From: Welwitschia mirabilis
Taxonomy: Eukaryota; Gnetophyta; Gnetopsida; Welwitschiales
DNA length: 64,000 bases
Direction of reading: 5' to 3'
Assembly: GCA_051453625.1 (NCBI GenBank)
Contig: JBOZIK010000001.1
Location: 258,844,969-258,908,968, forward strand
Positions 11,435 through 23,599 of the stretch are shown one piece after another. Below the pieces are notes generated by a model. It saw nothing but the letters and a program-made list of their open reading frames with translations, did no database searches and was not told the origin of the DNA. The translations under genes and the position numbers were made by a program. Every line of letters begins with the position of its first letter. Positions within the stretch are counted from its first letter, which is position 1.

Positions 11435-14400
11435 TAGCCCTCCACCTAGTGTTTTATTAGTCCATCGATAAATAAAGTGAAAGAGGATGTTATGATGCTA
11501 ATTTACTGGGGCACAAAGCCTTAAAATACAATTAAAAATAATCATATTACATGTTTATGCACACTATCAATAAATATAAAGAAGTCATCACAAAAGTAAG
11601 CATTATAAAAATATCAACTATTATTTCAATAATAATGTGCATGAGTATAATGACATGAAAGAGTGGTAGTTTATATATAGCTTAGATGAAAATACTACAT
11701 TTGAAATCATGGATTCCTATATGAAGAACACTAAACTCTGTCTTCATATCACCATATCTCTTATCATCTATATCTCTAGGTGGCTCAATGATAGGCTCCT
11801 CGATGTCTGAAAATTAGTGAGAAATGTACTCTTATAAGATGAATTTAGTCACATCATGATGGATACAAATCATCTTAGGGATATCCACTAAAGTATCCTA
11901 TTACATGTTTATCACCCTTTTCAAGGTAGCTCTACCTTGATCCTCTATAGCTCAAACACATGCCTCTAATTGATCAAGTCATGTGGTAGTGTGAGCATAA
12001 AAATCCTCCTTTTTAAAAGATAACTTGACATAAAAATCCTCCATCTGTGAAGATAACCTCTGTTCCATACCTCCTAATAATATTATAAAATAATTAAATA
12101 TGATGCCTCTAACTGCTTGAGGCTACCCAGAAGGAGATGGAGGTGGTTGAGCTTCAGATGCCTTACTAGAATCTAGTAGAGCTATACCTAGGATCTCCAT
12201 TCTCAGTCTCCTAAAGTATGTATCATTAGCTAAAATATGAGTTGAATGAAAAGTTTCCACTAGGATAGGATCTTGAATCATCTAAATAGAGTACTTAGGA
12301 AGTAAATATAGGTAATGATGGAAAACCAATGCTAGGTGGTCATCCATATAAGTCCATGCCAAATGAAAGTAACCAAGTCCATCCTCTCTTCATGATGAAT
12401 GAGGGCTAAGATCTAAGATGAGTGATCATGGCATGCAAATCATGACATAATTGAGCTATGTTATGAGAGATGACTTGATGAAGGATATGGTAGTAGAAGG
12501 GCAAATAAGTCATAGCCACCCCTTACCAATAATCATTTGCATGATATGGTTACTTCAACTGAAGAACATAGGCCTATCGCTTTGATTTACCTCCATCTAG
12601 ATTGACTCTCACTCCATCTTTTAAAAACCCTATAACTGCTGTGATATGTTATGGCTCAATTTTTATATGATGTCCTCCCATTATATCCTTGATCTAGTAA
12701 TATCATGAATTATCCTACCTCCTGGTCACAATGATCATGAAGTTTTAATAAAACTAAATGAGATCGACCACATAATAGAAGCCATGAGCATGTAACAACT
12801 AGACTTGAATATCAAATTCCTCTAGTGAATGATCTAGGTTAGGCTCAAGTCTTTGTATATAATCTCTGAAGTTTATATCTCTATGGTAAATAGTAGAAGA
12901 AAGGCTATGCATCTGTTCCTATAGAACAACCTTCCATTCTCATTATTCTACTATCTGGGTAGCGATAGAGCATGTGTGAATTTGAGAGAATGATGCAAAT
13001 GTATCACTACATGAAGAGAACCATAACATACATATGTGCCATTTAAGAACAAATAGTAAAAATATTTATAACTTCTTTTCTAGATAACCGAATTCTCTCA
13101 CATAAGAACTAAATTATAACTATCAAAACAAGAACTATTTTGAAATCTAATATGGCAAAAACTACTATGAATTAAGTTTGTAATGATTAAAAAGTCCTAA
13201 AAGAGTGAAATACATGGAATTTTAAGAGAAAATACTATAACTCTAAATCTAGAAAATGAAATTTAATTTTATAAGTTTTTAAGCATAGATCAACCAAAAA
13301 AATAGGTGGGTATGAAGAGAAATCATTCATGTAATCTAGAATAAAATAAATGAGCAAAAAGAGAATTTTAAACCATAAGAAAGTTTGAATAATTACCTCA
13401 TTATGTTGAAATATGGCTAGATTACATTGAATTAATAGTTCCAAAGGTCAAAGATGAGTGAAACACTTGAGAGAAACTAGAAGATACAAGTTGCATGAAG
13501 ATTGATTAAAAATTAGGAAGAAATGGTCTTATAAGAAAATTCTATCATGGTGTCATCCTTTATGTCATGAGGACAACAAGAGCCATGACATATGAGTTAT
13601 GCTTATTATCATAACCATGACATAAGGCACAATCATACAAAAATCTTAAGTCATCATTCGCCCTCTTGTCAAAACAACATATGGAATGACATAATTCCTT
13701 AATTTAGATATAGATGATATTTTAAAATTAAGTGATATTCATGAGGTGAATTATGATCCTTAATTCAATTATTATGAAAGCTAAGATTATGCTTAGGAAT
13801 TATCAAAGTGATAATGTAGGAGAGGCAAGCCTTAAAATTTTTTAATTAAATTAGGCTTGAACTTGATAAAAAATTATAGATCCAAAATGAATGCTTTGTA
13901 AAGGATTTAGTGGAAATGATCAATTTTCTCAATTGGTCAAACATTAAAATTGGCCTAATGGGAAAATCCATGGAAATTTGATGTTTTAGGTAATTTATTA
14001 GTGTTTAGCTCATCCAACTTCAACTGCTTTCACATTTTCTAACTAATAGAAGGCTGAGGATCATGATTCATAAGATGAATTGACAAGAAAATGAAAATTG
14101 CTATCATGCCCTATGTCATGGGGTATCATAGGTGGCATGATAGTATTTTTGAAGGTGCATGCAAAATTAAGTTTGGATTTCATAGTGGGCAGGCTTAGGG
14201 GCATTAAGAAGGCTTCATCAAAATTAGAAAAAGTAGAAAAATTGAGGTGAAAATTTCTTGGGAGGTGCTTGAAGCATAATAACTAGAAGGTAAAAACTAT
14301 CTATGGTAATATTTAAATATATAATGTACAATTTGAGCACTAGGACATGTTTCAAAATTCTTTTCAAGACCAGTAGCTAAATGATAAATTGCATAGAGTT

Positions 14401-14850
14401 TGTGATGGATAACTAGACTTATCTAAAGAATTAAACCCAATAAGAATTTTAAGGAGAATGCAATTTGGTGTTGATAATTTGACTTAACTATTGAAGTATG
14501 AAAGAAATTAATATAGATAACATGAAAAAGGTTGATATCTTTAACTCTAGAGGCCAATCTAACAAGACCAATAGAGGATAACTATCAGAGTAATTAACAT
14601 GAAATATATGCATAACATATTACTATAAAGATAATAAATTCATGAGTAAGTGATTATGAAGAGATGATCATCAAGTACTCATGGAGATTATTAGTGCTCT
14701 TTATTTTCCTTCTTGCTTTATTTCTCTCTCTTTCTCGCTTCAACCTCTTCCACCATCCTATTTTTTTCCTCTTTTTTCTTTAAGTTTTTTTTAATAGATA
14801 TATTTAATATTAAGTGATATTGTGCTTCATGGTGAGGGAGGTGCAACCAC
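11435..14850 (-). other. G2 extra region between integrase and 3' LTR
   Basis: This 3.4 kb lies downstream of the integrase C-terminal relic and before the 3' LTR. Athila-type elements often carry an additional envelope-like or unrelated ORF at this place. The part 11,700-13,000 is less A+T rich than its surroundings, and minus-strand frames there show runs of hydrophobic and polar residues that could be an old ORF, but I recognise no domain. It should not be called env on this evidence. The equivalent part of G4 is only about 1.2 kb. Confidence 0.4.
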
Positions 14851-14879
14851 TACCTAATGAGAAAGGATCTATAGGTAAA

Positions 14880-15010
14880 AATCCGATCATAACCAATTGT
14901 CCCTTAGGCGAAGGCTCCATAGCTGCCATATCACATTACAAAAAGAGAATGAACCCAAAAATCAAATTTTCCTCTAGTGCACTTATAGTAGAACACCATG
15001 GAAATAAATG
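14880..15010 (-). pseudogene. G2 integrase C-terminal domain relic
   Basis: The minus strand reads TRGKFDFWVHSLFVM, a stop, then YGSYGAFA. This fits 'PGKL.SRW.GPF.V..V.PYGA.E', the C-terminal module of plant gypsy integrase, and is homologous to 3,240-3,400 and 28,640-28,790. A plus-strand open frame over the same bases (14,814-15,020) is its antisense shadow. Confidence 0.6.
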
Positions 15011-15559
15011 TAATTTTTAAGGTAATTACACTTATCCAATGAGGCACTTAATGAGGATCAAGGATTCATAAACATTTGAATACCTTGAGTTTGAATAAAA
15101 TCCAAATTCATTACTTGTTGAAGATTATGAATCATACTAATGGAGAATTTGTCATGCTAGGGATGATTAAGTAGTCTAAAGAATGTTATATGGGTTAGGT
15201 TAAGGAGTCATCTATAAAATGATAAAGGGAAGAATCTCCTTTTTTTCAAGGAGAGAATAACCTAATTCAACTACTTCTGTCATGTTTACTAAGTAAGAGA
15301 AATAACTAGATGATTAATAATGCTTTAAACATTATTCATTTACTTTTATTGTTTCTTTAGTTTTTACGTAAAAAATCTTAATGGAACCATTATAATGCAA
15401 CGTTTCAATTAGATATGGGCCTAACTATATTGAATTTTGATTTATTGTGAATTAAATAAACTCTAACATTAAAAACTAAAACATATTAGTGAGGATGAAA
15501 TTTTTTATGCATAACGTTTTTATCATATCAAAATTTAACTTAAGCTTTAATTATAAGTT

Positions 15560-16420
15560 GGTGATAAAGAGCCTAGATTCCCTTTTCATTAAGATAGTTC
15601 AATTGGATTAAGTGCACTTGAAGGTTATCATCATGAAAAATAAGTTTAAGTTGATGGATTATCTTATAAAAGCTATAGCACACATCGATTGGTAGCACAC
15701 ATGGTTTACCATAGACAAGTTCATAAGGAGAGAAATCTAAATAATTATGTCAAGTCATATGGTAAGCCCAAATAATATCATTACGAGAGAGTATCCATGA
15801 TTTTTAAGACTTATGACAAAGTTTTAAGAGTACTTTCTTGTTCTCTAGATTACTGTTTTTAGCTTGCCCATTTGATTGAAGATGGTAAGAGTTAGCTATT
15901 CTATGTTTAATTCTAACTAAAAGTAAGAGTTTTCTAAGGATCTTATTAATAAAGTGAGTAACTTTATCAGAAATTATAATGCTAGGAAATCTAAATCTTT
16001 GAAAGATATTTAATCTAAGAAATTAACAAACAATTTTTGCATTACAAGTCTGTGTAGGTATTGCTTGAACCCATTTTATTACGTGATCAACCACCACTAA
16101 TATATAACTCTTTTCACATAAAGGGGGCTTAAGAGGACTTATAAAGACTATACCCCAATAATAAAAAAGTTTGCATTTCAAGATAGGTGTAAAATGCATA
16201 TCCTAAGTTTAAGTAAGGCCTCTAGATCATTAATAAGAGTTACACTTCCTAGCAAAGTTAAAGGCATCTTTGAACATAGAGGGCCAATAGAGTTCTAAAT
16301 GTAAGATTTTCAAGGTTGTTTTTTAGCCACTAAAATGACCTTCATAACCATTGTCATGATAAAGAATAAGGATATTATTTTACTCCCATTTGAGAATACA
16401 TTTATGCATGATTTAATCTT
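15560..16420 (-). pseudogene. G2 integrase zinc finger and core relic
   Basis: Minus strand, right to left: at 16,310-16,360 CHDNGYEGHFSG matches the HHCC finger 'CHSS.YGGHF'. Then 16,140-16,158 gives WGIVFIS (family WGIDFMG). At 16,065-16,115 YILVVVDHVIKWVQAIPT matches 'YILVAVDYVSKWVEA.P', keeping one catalytic aspartate. At 15,955-15,985 IIISDKVTHFINK matches 'ISD.GSHF.N', the second aspartate. At 15,681-15,723 PYELVYGKPCVLPIDV matches 'SPY.LVYGK.CHLPVE'. Length and order are normal. Glutamine codons are commonly stops. This is the best preserved integrase in the window. Confidence 0.85.
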
Positions 16421-16639
16421 TGCATCTTCTATATAGATGTGTCTCAATTCATTCATAGTCATCTATCCTATTGAGGAAAGATTTTCATTTATTTATATTC
16501 CAATGTGAATGTGTTTTAAATGTGATAATATAATTCATAATATTAACACATCAACGAGTAAGTTGTTTTGAAGATACTTCATAAAATTACTCAACCATGA
16601 AAAGTTATTCATTTAGGAAATCATCATAAATAAGTGATC

Positions 16640-17010
16640 ATAAGAATTGGGAGAAGTATCAGAAGGAATTCTAGAAAGATGACTAGCTATTAGATTTTGT
16701 TTTTCTACTTTTTCTACTACTCTTAAGTTGGATTCTTGTATTAAAAGTACCCATCATGTAAGAAATGCACTAGATTCTTTCTTTATCATTAAATATCTAA
16801 TGGTAGCATGATTTGTATAAACATAAGTGTGGAAATCAAGGAGGTGATGTCAAAGTTTATGTAGATAAAATATTATTACTAGCATCTTATTTTTATTAAT
16901 GTGTAATTTAATTNNNNNNNNNNCTTACTCATGTTTTTGTCATAACACTCCACTTAGAGAAAGATTACTAGTGTCCACATGAGGTCAAAGTCCTTATTCC
17001 AATCTGGTCT
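16640..17010 (-). pseudogene. G2 RNase H region and RH/INT boundary relic
   Basis: At 16,655-16,700 the minus strand reads LSRIPSDTSPNSYDHLF, continuing to NNFSWLSNFMKYLQ. This fits 'DHLSRL' followed by 'PWYADIVNYL', the linker between RNase H and integrase. The RNase H core right of it is broken by ten N bases and is not readable in one frame. Domain order agrees with gypsy. Confidence 0.65.
16914..16923. other. assembly gap (10 N)
   Basis: Ten N characters in a row, inside the RNase H region of G2. It is either a scaffold join of nominal size or masked bases, so true length here is unknown. Confidence 0.95.
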
Positions 17011-17880
17011 ACTTATAATGGCTTCATTAGTAATGGCATTCCTAAGATTTTCAAAGGCTTATTGATAATCTTCATTCCACTCATACTTAACATCTTTCTC
17101 CAAGAATTGATGAAGTGACTTATAAATTTTTGCATGTCCTCCTCGAATCTACAATAAAATCTGAATTGTTCCAAAAGTGATTGAAGTTGTTTCACTTTAG
17201 TAGGTGGGGGAATATTTTTAATGATATTAATTTTTGATGAATCTATTATATACCTCTTATTGAAATATGATGCCCTATGACTATCCCTTTATTGACCATA
17301 AAATGGTGCTTTTTCAAACTAAGATGAAGTCCACTTTCAATACATCTTTCCGATACTTATGCTAAACGATTCAAAGCTTGTTCAAAAGAATCCCTAAAGA
17401 CTAAAAAGTCATCAATGAAAATTTAAATAGAGTTCTATACAAGATCATTAAAACATCCCATCACAACACATTGAAAGGTACCTAGAGCATTACATAAACT
17501 AAAATGCATTCTCCTAAAAGCATATATACAAAAAGAGGAATTGAAAGTACCTTTTAATTGATCTTCACTTGTAATACATACTTGGTTACATCCACTATAA
17601 CCATTAAGAAAATTATATAATGTATGTCCTTGTATTCTATCCAATACGTAATCAAGAAAAGGGAGAGGGCAGTTATCCTTTTTAGTTACTTTGCTAAGTC
17701 TTTAGAAATCTAATGCATTCTTTCCACTTTCATGCTTCTCAGGTATAATTGTTAATGGACTAACCCACTCACTATTACTTATAGGTTAAATGATGTCAGC
17801 AATTAAAAGTTTTATGATCTTATCTTTAACCACTTATTTTAGTATTAGATTTAGATATATTTGGGATTTCCTTATGAGTT
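17010..17880 (-). pseudogene. G2 reverse transcriptase relic
   Basis: The minus strand, right to left, contains: VVKDKIIKLL (about 17,830), ISNSEWVSPL (17,755-17,785; family ISDSEWVSPV), then LDRIQGHTLYNFLNGYSG, EDQLKGTF and RRMHFSLCNALGTFQ in the open frame 17,435-17,644. Next comes IDDFLVFRDSFEQALNRL (17,362-17,417), where the catalytic box keeps both aspartates. The thumb/connection part reads LLEQFRFYCRFEEDMQ (about 17,150) and KDVKYEWNEDY (about 17,080). This is the full set of RT blocks of an Athila-type element in order. It is interrupted by stops and shifts, so inactive. Confidence 0.9.
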
Positions 17881-17950
17881 TTTCTTTGTCCTTTAATTAT
17901 GTCTTATGTTGAATAATATGTGTTGGAATAGGAGATAAGTCCTTGTAATT

Positions 17951-18340
17951 TCATGAAAAAGAATTAAATTTAGATGTGAAGAGTAATACTAAGGATTTCT
18001 TAGCTTTGGAGTAGAGGTGACTACTAATGATTATTGGCTTTTTAGAGTTGTTATTGATAAAGATGTATTTTAATCCATTTTTACGCTCCTTTAGATTCAT
18101 TTCAAAGTTGAATCCTTCATGTCTATTAAGAGTTGCATAACCATTCTCATCAAATGTCCTTTCTAAGGCTTGTTCTTCTTCTATGTCTTGGATTGTAATA
18201 TTGTCAAAGCTTTCTTTCATCGAGGGTTCCATAGTACTATTGAATTCATAAGGGTTAATGGAATTAAGACTACTTAATATTATTGAGGATTCCTTCATAT
18301 CATCAAAAAGAGTCAGTTGTTCATGAGTGAGGGCCTTCAA
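17951..18340 (-). pseudogene. G2 protease-RT linker, still open for 129 codons
   Basis: An open minus-strand frame lies directly upstream of the RT blocks. Its C-terminal half, LKYIFINNNSKKPIIISSHL, matches the 'LKYAFLG....PVIISS.L' linker that precedes RT in Athila-like polyproteins. After the first stop the frame goes on with KDLSPIPTHIIQHKT, comparable with 'GISPSICMH.I'. The N-terminal half is acidic and specific to the copy. It is only an accidental open stretch of a polyprotein relic, and the ATG is probably not a real start. Confidence 0.75.
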
Positions 18341-18489
18341 TTCAAGTGAATGATGAGATACAAAAACAGTAGATCTAATATCTTCACTAAGCTCATCATT
18401 TATATCACTTGTGTATTTTCTATTGCATTGAAGATTTAAACTTAAATATTTTTACTACCTATGTGAAATTCCATGATTCTAGTTTTAGT

Positions 18490-18860
18490 ATCTATAATGT
18501 AATGAGCAGTAGTACAAAATGCTCTACCTAAAAGCAAGGAATACCTATCAATGTCATTAATTTTGATAATTACGACATCTATGGATTATTAGGATTCCTC
18601 TATTTGGACATCCAATTCTTTGATAATTCCAACATGTTTTCTCAATGTTAAATCAACCATTTCCAAGATAATTTTTATTTGTTTAATTTAATTTTATAAT
18701 CCAAAATATTTGAAAATATGTAAAATCATGATGTTCACACTTGTACCTTAGTTAATAAGAGTCTTCTTAACCTTATTATTAGCTTCTAATATTACACTAA
18801 TGTTTCTTCCCTAGATCTTTGAATTTTAGACATTTTAGCAATACCAAGTTTGCCATATAT
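18490..18860 (-). pseudogene. G2 aspartic protease relic
   Basis: The minus strand at 18,490-18,560 reads RYSLLLGRAFCTTAHYIID, matching the 'ILGRPFLATA.A.ID' block. Upstream at 18,720-18,790 a frame gives NIMILHIFKYFGL, comparable with 'ASVNILP......LGL' that follows the catalytic aspartate. The catalytic triplet itself is not clearly preserved. Position between gag and RT is as expected. Confidence 0.65.
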
Positions 18861-19499
18861 TGAGCTTAAAATACTCTACTTAGTAATGTTCTGTTTTACT
18901 TTATTTTATAAAGATCCTTCCATACTTTAGCATACTTTGGGTTGTCTTGAAGTATGTGCCAAAATGATAGTATGATGTTGATATCTTTCATGATGATTTT
19001 GATATTCATCATATGTTGGATTAGAGTTGAGTCTATTTAATTAGGAAGTAAAATGTTTTCTTCCTATCTTTGATGATTCATTCTTATTTTTTAGAGTAGA
19101 AGTAAAAGGAAAGTACGTTCCATCAAGGAGTTTTACATATTCATCCTCATTTTCTTCGATGTCATCATCTTTAAGTATTCTTCTGGTGTAGCAGTAGTGC
19201 CTCTTTAAGTGATCATCTTCCAATCTTTCTTCACATTATTTGGATTAGGTAAGTATTAGAAGCTAACATGCCTTCTGGTCATTCGTTTGATAACATGATT
19301 TGTTCCATAACTCCAACTAAATGTTGTATGCTATTCTAGGGTTTCTCAATACTCTTATGAGTCTATTCATGGATTTCTTATTTTTATTATTGCTTTGTTA
19401 ATTGAATCCTCCTTAGATTGATTGTATTTTCTATATGTTGATTTATATGGTTATTTGAAGGAGGATTTATACTCAAGTTTGAAGGAAGGACTTGGTTGA

Positions 19500-20800
19500 T
19501 GATATGGTTTCTTCTTATTATGGTAATATCCTTTGTAGTAATTAGGGTCTGCTTAGTTTACATAATGTACTTCTTCCCTTACTACTTACTTTACTATTGA
19601 CAAAATGGATATTTAGTGACTAATTTATTTTCTTTGCATAATCCATAAGTAGGAGTAGATGTGGTGTGGGTTTTGGCTAATTTTACTTCTTTCATTTCTT
19701 TCATCATTTTCTTTACAAGTAGGCTTTTACTATAACTACTATTTTCATCTTTGCAAATAATTTATTTTTGCTTACCCTCTTGATGTTTTATGTGATTTAT
19801 TTCTTTTAGTAATTATTAAAGAATTTTCTTTTCTCTTAGTCTAGGCCATGCTTGACTAAGTTCAACTAAGTCTCATAAATTTTTTCATGCTTCATTAACT
19901 ATGTATTGAGATAAACTTCCTTCATAAGAAAGATCTACCATTTATTTTGTTACACTAGTTAGACCATTGTAAAAATGGTAAATTAATTCTTCTTACTTGA
20001 ATTCATCTATAGGATTGGCTAAAACTAGATATAGGAATCTTTCACAAGATGAATCATAATCCTCATTGTCTTATTGTTGAAAATTTATTACCTTATGATG
20101 TATTTGGCTTATAGTATTTCCACTAAGGGATTGTTTAATATAGCTTTTTTTGATGTCCTTCCAAGTTCTAAGACCTTTATAGGATAAAGTCTTAATATAA
20201 TTTTTTTGCTTTTTCACTTAATGTACGAGGGAATAATATTATGTAATTTCTATCTATTATGGGATTCTTTCCATAACACATGAGAATTAATTATTCTATG
20301 GTATTGACTTGTTTATAAGGATCTTTGTAAGTTTCTCCACAGAAAGAGGGATAAGCATTAAGGTTTGTGATTTCTATGTCATTCCCAATAGGAAGATTAA
20401 AATGATTATGAATCCCTTTGAGTTTTGGTTCATATTATTCTTTAAGAGTTAGTTGGACGACACCACTAGAAATTATAAACATTTTGGAAATTATAGGGTT
20501 TTGAGTTGCATGTTTACCATTTAATGAATAAGAAGTTGGAACTTATTTCTCAAAATAATTTAAATTAGGGTTAGAAGGACTTTTATCAGAAGAGGTAGTT
20601 TTTGTTTTGAGAGGGTGTTTGAAAATTCTATAAGATGGTTTAGTAGATAATGAGATACTTTTATAATGTAAACTAAAATCTTCTATCAAATTAGATTTAT
20701 CAAATTTAGACTTAATATAAAGTTTCTCATCTTAAGTCCTTGGATTATAAATTTGAATACATTCTTGAATTGCCTCTTTTAAAAATTTCTTTTCATGTTG
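19500..20800 (-). pseudogene. G2 gag relic
   Basis: The minus strand reads, from right to left, fragments such as INLNAYPSFCGETYKDPYK near 20,330, TLSEKAKKLY near 20,210, and YNGLTSV followed by MVDLSYEGSLST (19,900-19,990). These match the Athila/Tat capsid pattern: '..L..F...L...A..WL..LP' followed by 'FYNGL...TR.MVD...GGT'. No zinc knuckle was recognised. Just left, an open stretch at 19,041-19,223 belongs to the gag-protease region, but I could not identify it. The protein would have formed the virus-like particle. Confidence 0.65.
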
Positions 20801-21371
20801 ATAATGTACCTTTTTCTATTTATGATCTGATGACATTCCCTTGCTTAACCTAAAATAAATTAAACCTTCTAACTCAAAACCATTGTAGGTAACCTTTAGG
20901 ACCACATTAAAGTGCAAGGATTAGACCTAATGGCTAATATTAATGTTTCTTCTTGGAAACTTTAGTTAGGATCCATGGAAAAGACACCATAAGGCTTCTT
21001 ACTATGTGGTAATCAATCTAGATCATACAAGGCTAAGAAGGTCGACCTAGAAAGGAGGGAATTTTGAATTAAAGAGAGAATAGAAAAAGAAGGGACAATT
21101 TGTAATAAAAATGGCACACAATACAAATAATAAGTGGAAATAATGTATTATCCTATGAAAGTGAATAATCTTACTTACATAGGTGTATATCTTAGAGATA
21201 ATATTTCCTTTGAGCAAAAGATAAGTAGATCTCTCTAGGTGATCTTCTGAAAGTAAGTAGATTGCACTCATAGGTATTAGATGTAAATCAAAATAAAATA
21301 GATGAAATGATAGAATAAACTTGATATGCTTAATCTTGATTTCTTACACTTGATAGCTTATCCTGGTGCTC

Positions 21372-21396
21372 CCTATCAGCAATAGTGAGATGTTGG
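21372..21396 (-). other. G2 primer-binding site, degenerate
   Basis: Just inside the 5' LTR the minus strand reads TCTCACTATTGCTGATAGGGA. The pattern fits the plant gypsy PBS TGGCGCCGTTGCCGGGGA after C/G losses. The G4 site at about 31,919-31,940 fits the same pattern better. Confidence 0.5.
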
Positions 21397-22576
21397 TGAT
21401 CTAACTTACACTTCAAAAGTAGTTAGTTTTAGAAGCAATGTAATTGTAATTAGGAGTAATACAGGATTATTCAACCAATAAATGTTGTAATCTAAAGATC
21501 ATAAGGCAACACACTAATCAAGTACATAATTAAAAAATAATAATCATTGAAAGTTTAATATAATCTCTTTAAAGTATTTTTTATTTTATTGTGCCAAAAA
21601 GGAGAAAGAACAATGCAACTATATAATGATGAAATGCAAAATGAAGAGAAATGAAGAATGCAAGCCTATGATAGTCCATTTCTAAGTTGTTGTCATCCAA
21701 AATTAGTCCTTGTTACTTGTATTAAATTAAAATTAATTTATTGAAATCATTAATCAAAAAAATACAATCCATAAGAGAAATAATATGATTTAGAGAAAGA
21801 AGACATTTTATTAAATAATTTCAATGCCTTACAAATACCTCAAAAGGGTAGTGACTTCTTAATGATGAAAACATAGCCTAATCACTAAGAATAATCTCTT
21901 CTAAAACTAAAATGGATCTTTTATGACTTTGAATGCCTTTGTTACCAATTCCTCAAATGTTAAAATATTCCTATATGAGGCCAAATGGGGGTTTATATAG
22001 CTTTCCTAAGATGGTTATGGTTCTAGAAGGTTGGTATATACAATGAGGCATTATTAGGCATAAACTAGACCTTAATTAACTCAGTTAGGAAGAAGTTATG
22101 ATGTTGTCATGTTATTGTCATCATTGGAATGACATATGGCATGACACCCCTTCATCATCCAATCACAAGCTGTCATATTAAGAGATCATTAGCATTTGAA
22201 TAAAAAATATAATAGATATATCATCTCCTATGTTATGTAAATGACATAAGGTACAATATCCAAATTAGATCATCAAGTCAACATCGCCTAGTTAATATCT
22301 CTATAGCCTTATTATAGTGTTATCATGACTTGTGTCATGGGGATGAAAGGAGGAATAACATTTATTTCTTTGGGTTTTTATTTCAATATTTACTCCAATT
22401 TTTCCAAATTGAATTAGTACTCTTATTAATGAAAATATAACAATTAAGATCATAATTAAGCTATTGTATTACTTTACTTTACAACAAAGTTCTTGAAAGT
22501 GACTGAATTGAGTTTCTTTTCCCTATAAGACATTGTTAATTATACTATCAAAATATGACAAATTGGTATAACAATA
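21397..22576 (-). repeat. G2 5' LTR (right copy, 1,180 bp)
   Basis: It starts TGATCTAACTTACAC and ends GGTATAACAATA in plus orientation, homologous throughout to 10,299-11,434. In element sense this is the promoter-bearing 5' copy. Divergence from its partner is substantial and includes small indels. Confidence 0.85.
21988..22002 (-). promoter_or_regulatory. TATA box candidate in G2 5' LTR
   Basis: Minus strand AGCTATATAAACCCCC lies inside the 5' LTR at a position suited to a retroelement promoter. The equivalent site of the other LTR (10,876-10,887) reads CTATCTAAAC and is damaged. Confidence 0.45.
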
Positions 22577-23599
22577 AGTATGATCTATGATCTCTTTCAA
22601 AAATAAAAAAGATATGCCAAAGAATAGAGTTATCTAAAAATAGATCAAAAAATTGTATAGGTTCTCTAATTAATTGTTTCCCTCCTTGAATCTATCTCTT
22701 TTTCTTTTTCAATAAGAAAAAGTAGAGCAAAATGAAGATTCTATTTAAATCTATATAGATCAAATTAAGAGGCTACTATTTCTTTTGTTGGAATGAGGTA
22801 GGAAATTAAATTAATACTATCATAAATGATGACACACTTAGTGATAGTATGATCCTTAAACCAAAAGACTAATAAAACATCTTTCCTAGGGATCCATAGA
22901 ACCACAATTATGCATAACTAATAATTTCATATCTAAGATTTCTATTTTCCTTTGTTCAAGTATAAACTTGATTGTTATCTCTAGGTTTTCTTTAATACTA
23001 ATTGAAAATGCAAGGGTATTAGAAGAGGAATATATGAGATATTAATTAATAAACTAAAAATCTTAAATTCTTTATTTTCATCATACATATTTATAATAAT
23101 GTATAATCCAATAATATAGGATGAGATCCATAAGAATAAGGAAGGGATCTAATCTCTTAAAAATAAGAAACTATTGAACTAATGAAAAATAAATTAAAAG
23201 CACATGCACATACCCGTTTCTACCTATTTGAAAAATATTTTTCACACTCCTCTTACTTTTATGAGTAGATACTTCACTCAATTTTCTCTTCTTTTTTTCT
23301 GGGTCTAACCTTTACTGATTTTATCAAATTGGGTAAAAGATTCTCTAATTTGTCACTTTTTTTTTCATTTTAATGTTTTCTATACGTAATAAATATACTT
23401 CCTTTAGGATTTATCTTTCTAATTCTCTTAATAAATATCTTAATAGTTTTCTAAGTGAAATTTATATATATATTTATAAACTTATCAAACCTTGTATTAT
23501 CTATTTATTTAATATTCAAAATCTAATATTTCAACCTCTATTATTCTCATGGGCTTTAATTTATCTAAGAAATCATTTTTAAGCACTTCCAAAGAATTA

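Larger units (their letters stand above)
10299..22576 (-). mobile_element. G2: near full-length Ty3/gypsy (Athila/Tat-like) retrotransposon
   Basis: Two related terminal repeats, 10,299-11,434 and 21,397-22,576, bound an internal region of about 10 kb. In minus-strand order it holds: PBS-like site, leader, gag, protease, RT, RNase H, integrase, an unassigned 3.4 kb region, a weak polypurine tract, 3' LTR. Total length about 12.3 kb fits Athila-type elements. The LTR ends obey TG...CA (the right copy ends TA by one C-to-T change). The five bases outside (ATCAG on the left, AGTAT on the right) do not match, so the target duplication is lost or the ends are off by a few bases. The LTRs differ at many sites, so the insertion is old. 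Confidence 0.85.

Noticed and set aside
11435-14850. Envelope-like gene in G2
   Set aside because: Position is suggestive for Athila-type elements, but no signal peptide, membrane segment or conserved motif could be read with confidence.
14814-15020. 68-codon open frame on the plus strand
   Set aside because: It is the antisense of the G2 integrase C-terminal relic, which has homologues on the minus strand in G1 and G4.
21047-21271. 74-codon minus-strand frame between the G2 PBS and gag
   Set aside because: Sits in the leader; no gag motif; not kept in relatives as far as can be seen.
23373-23582. 69-codon open frame on the plus strand
   Set aside because: Opposite to the G3 gag relic, low complexity, no family.
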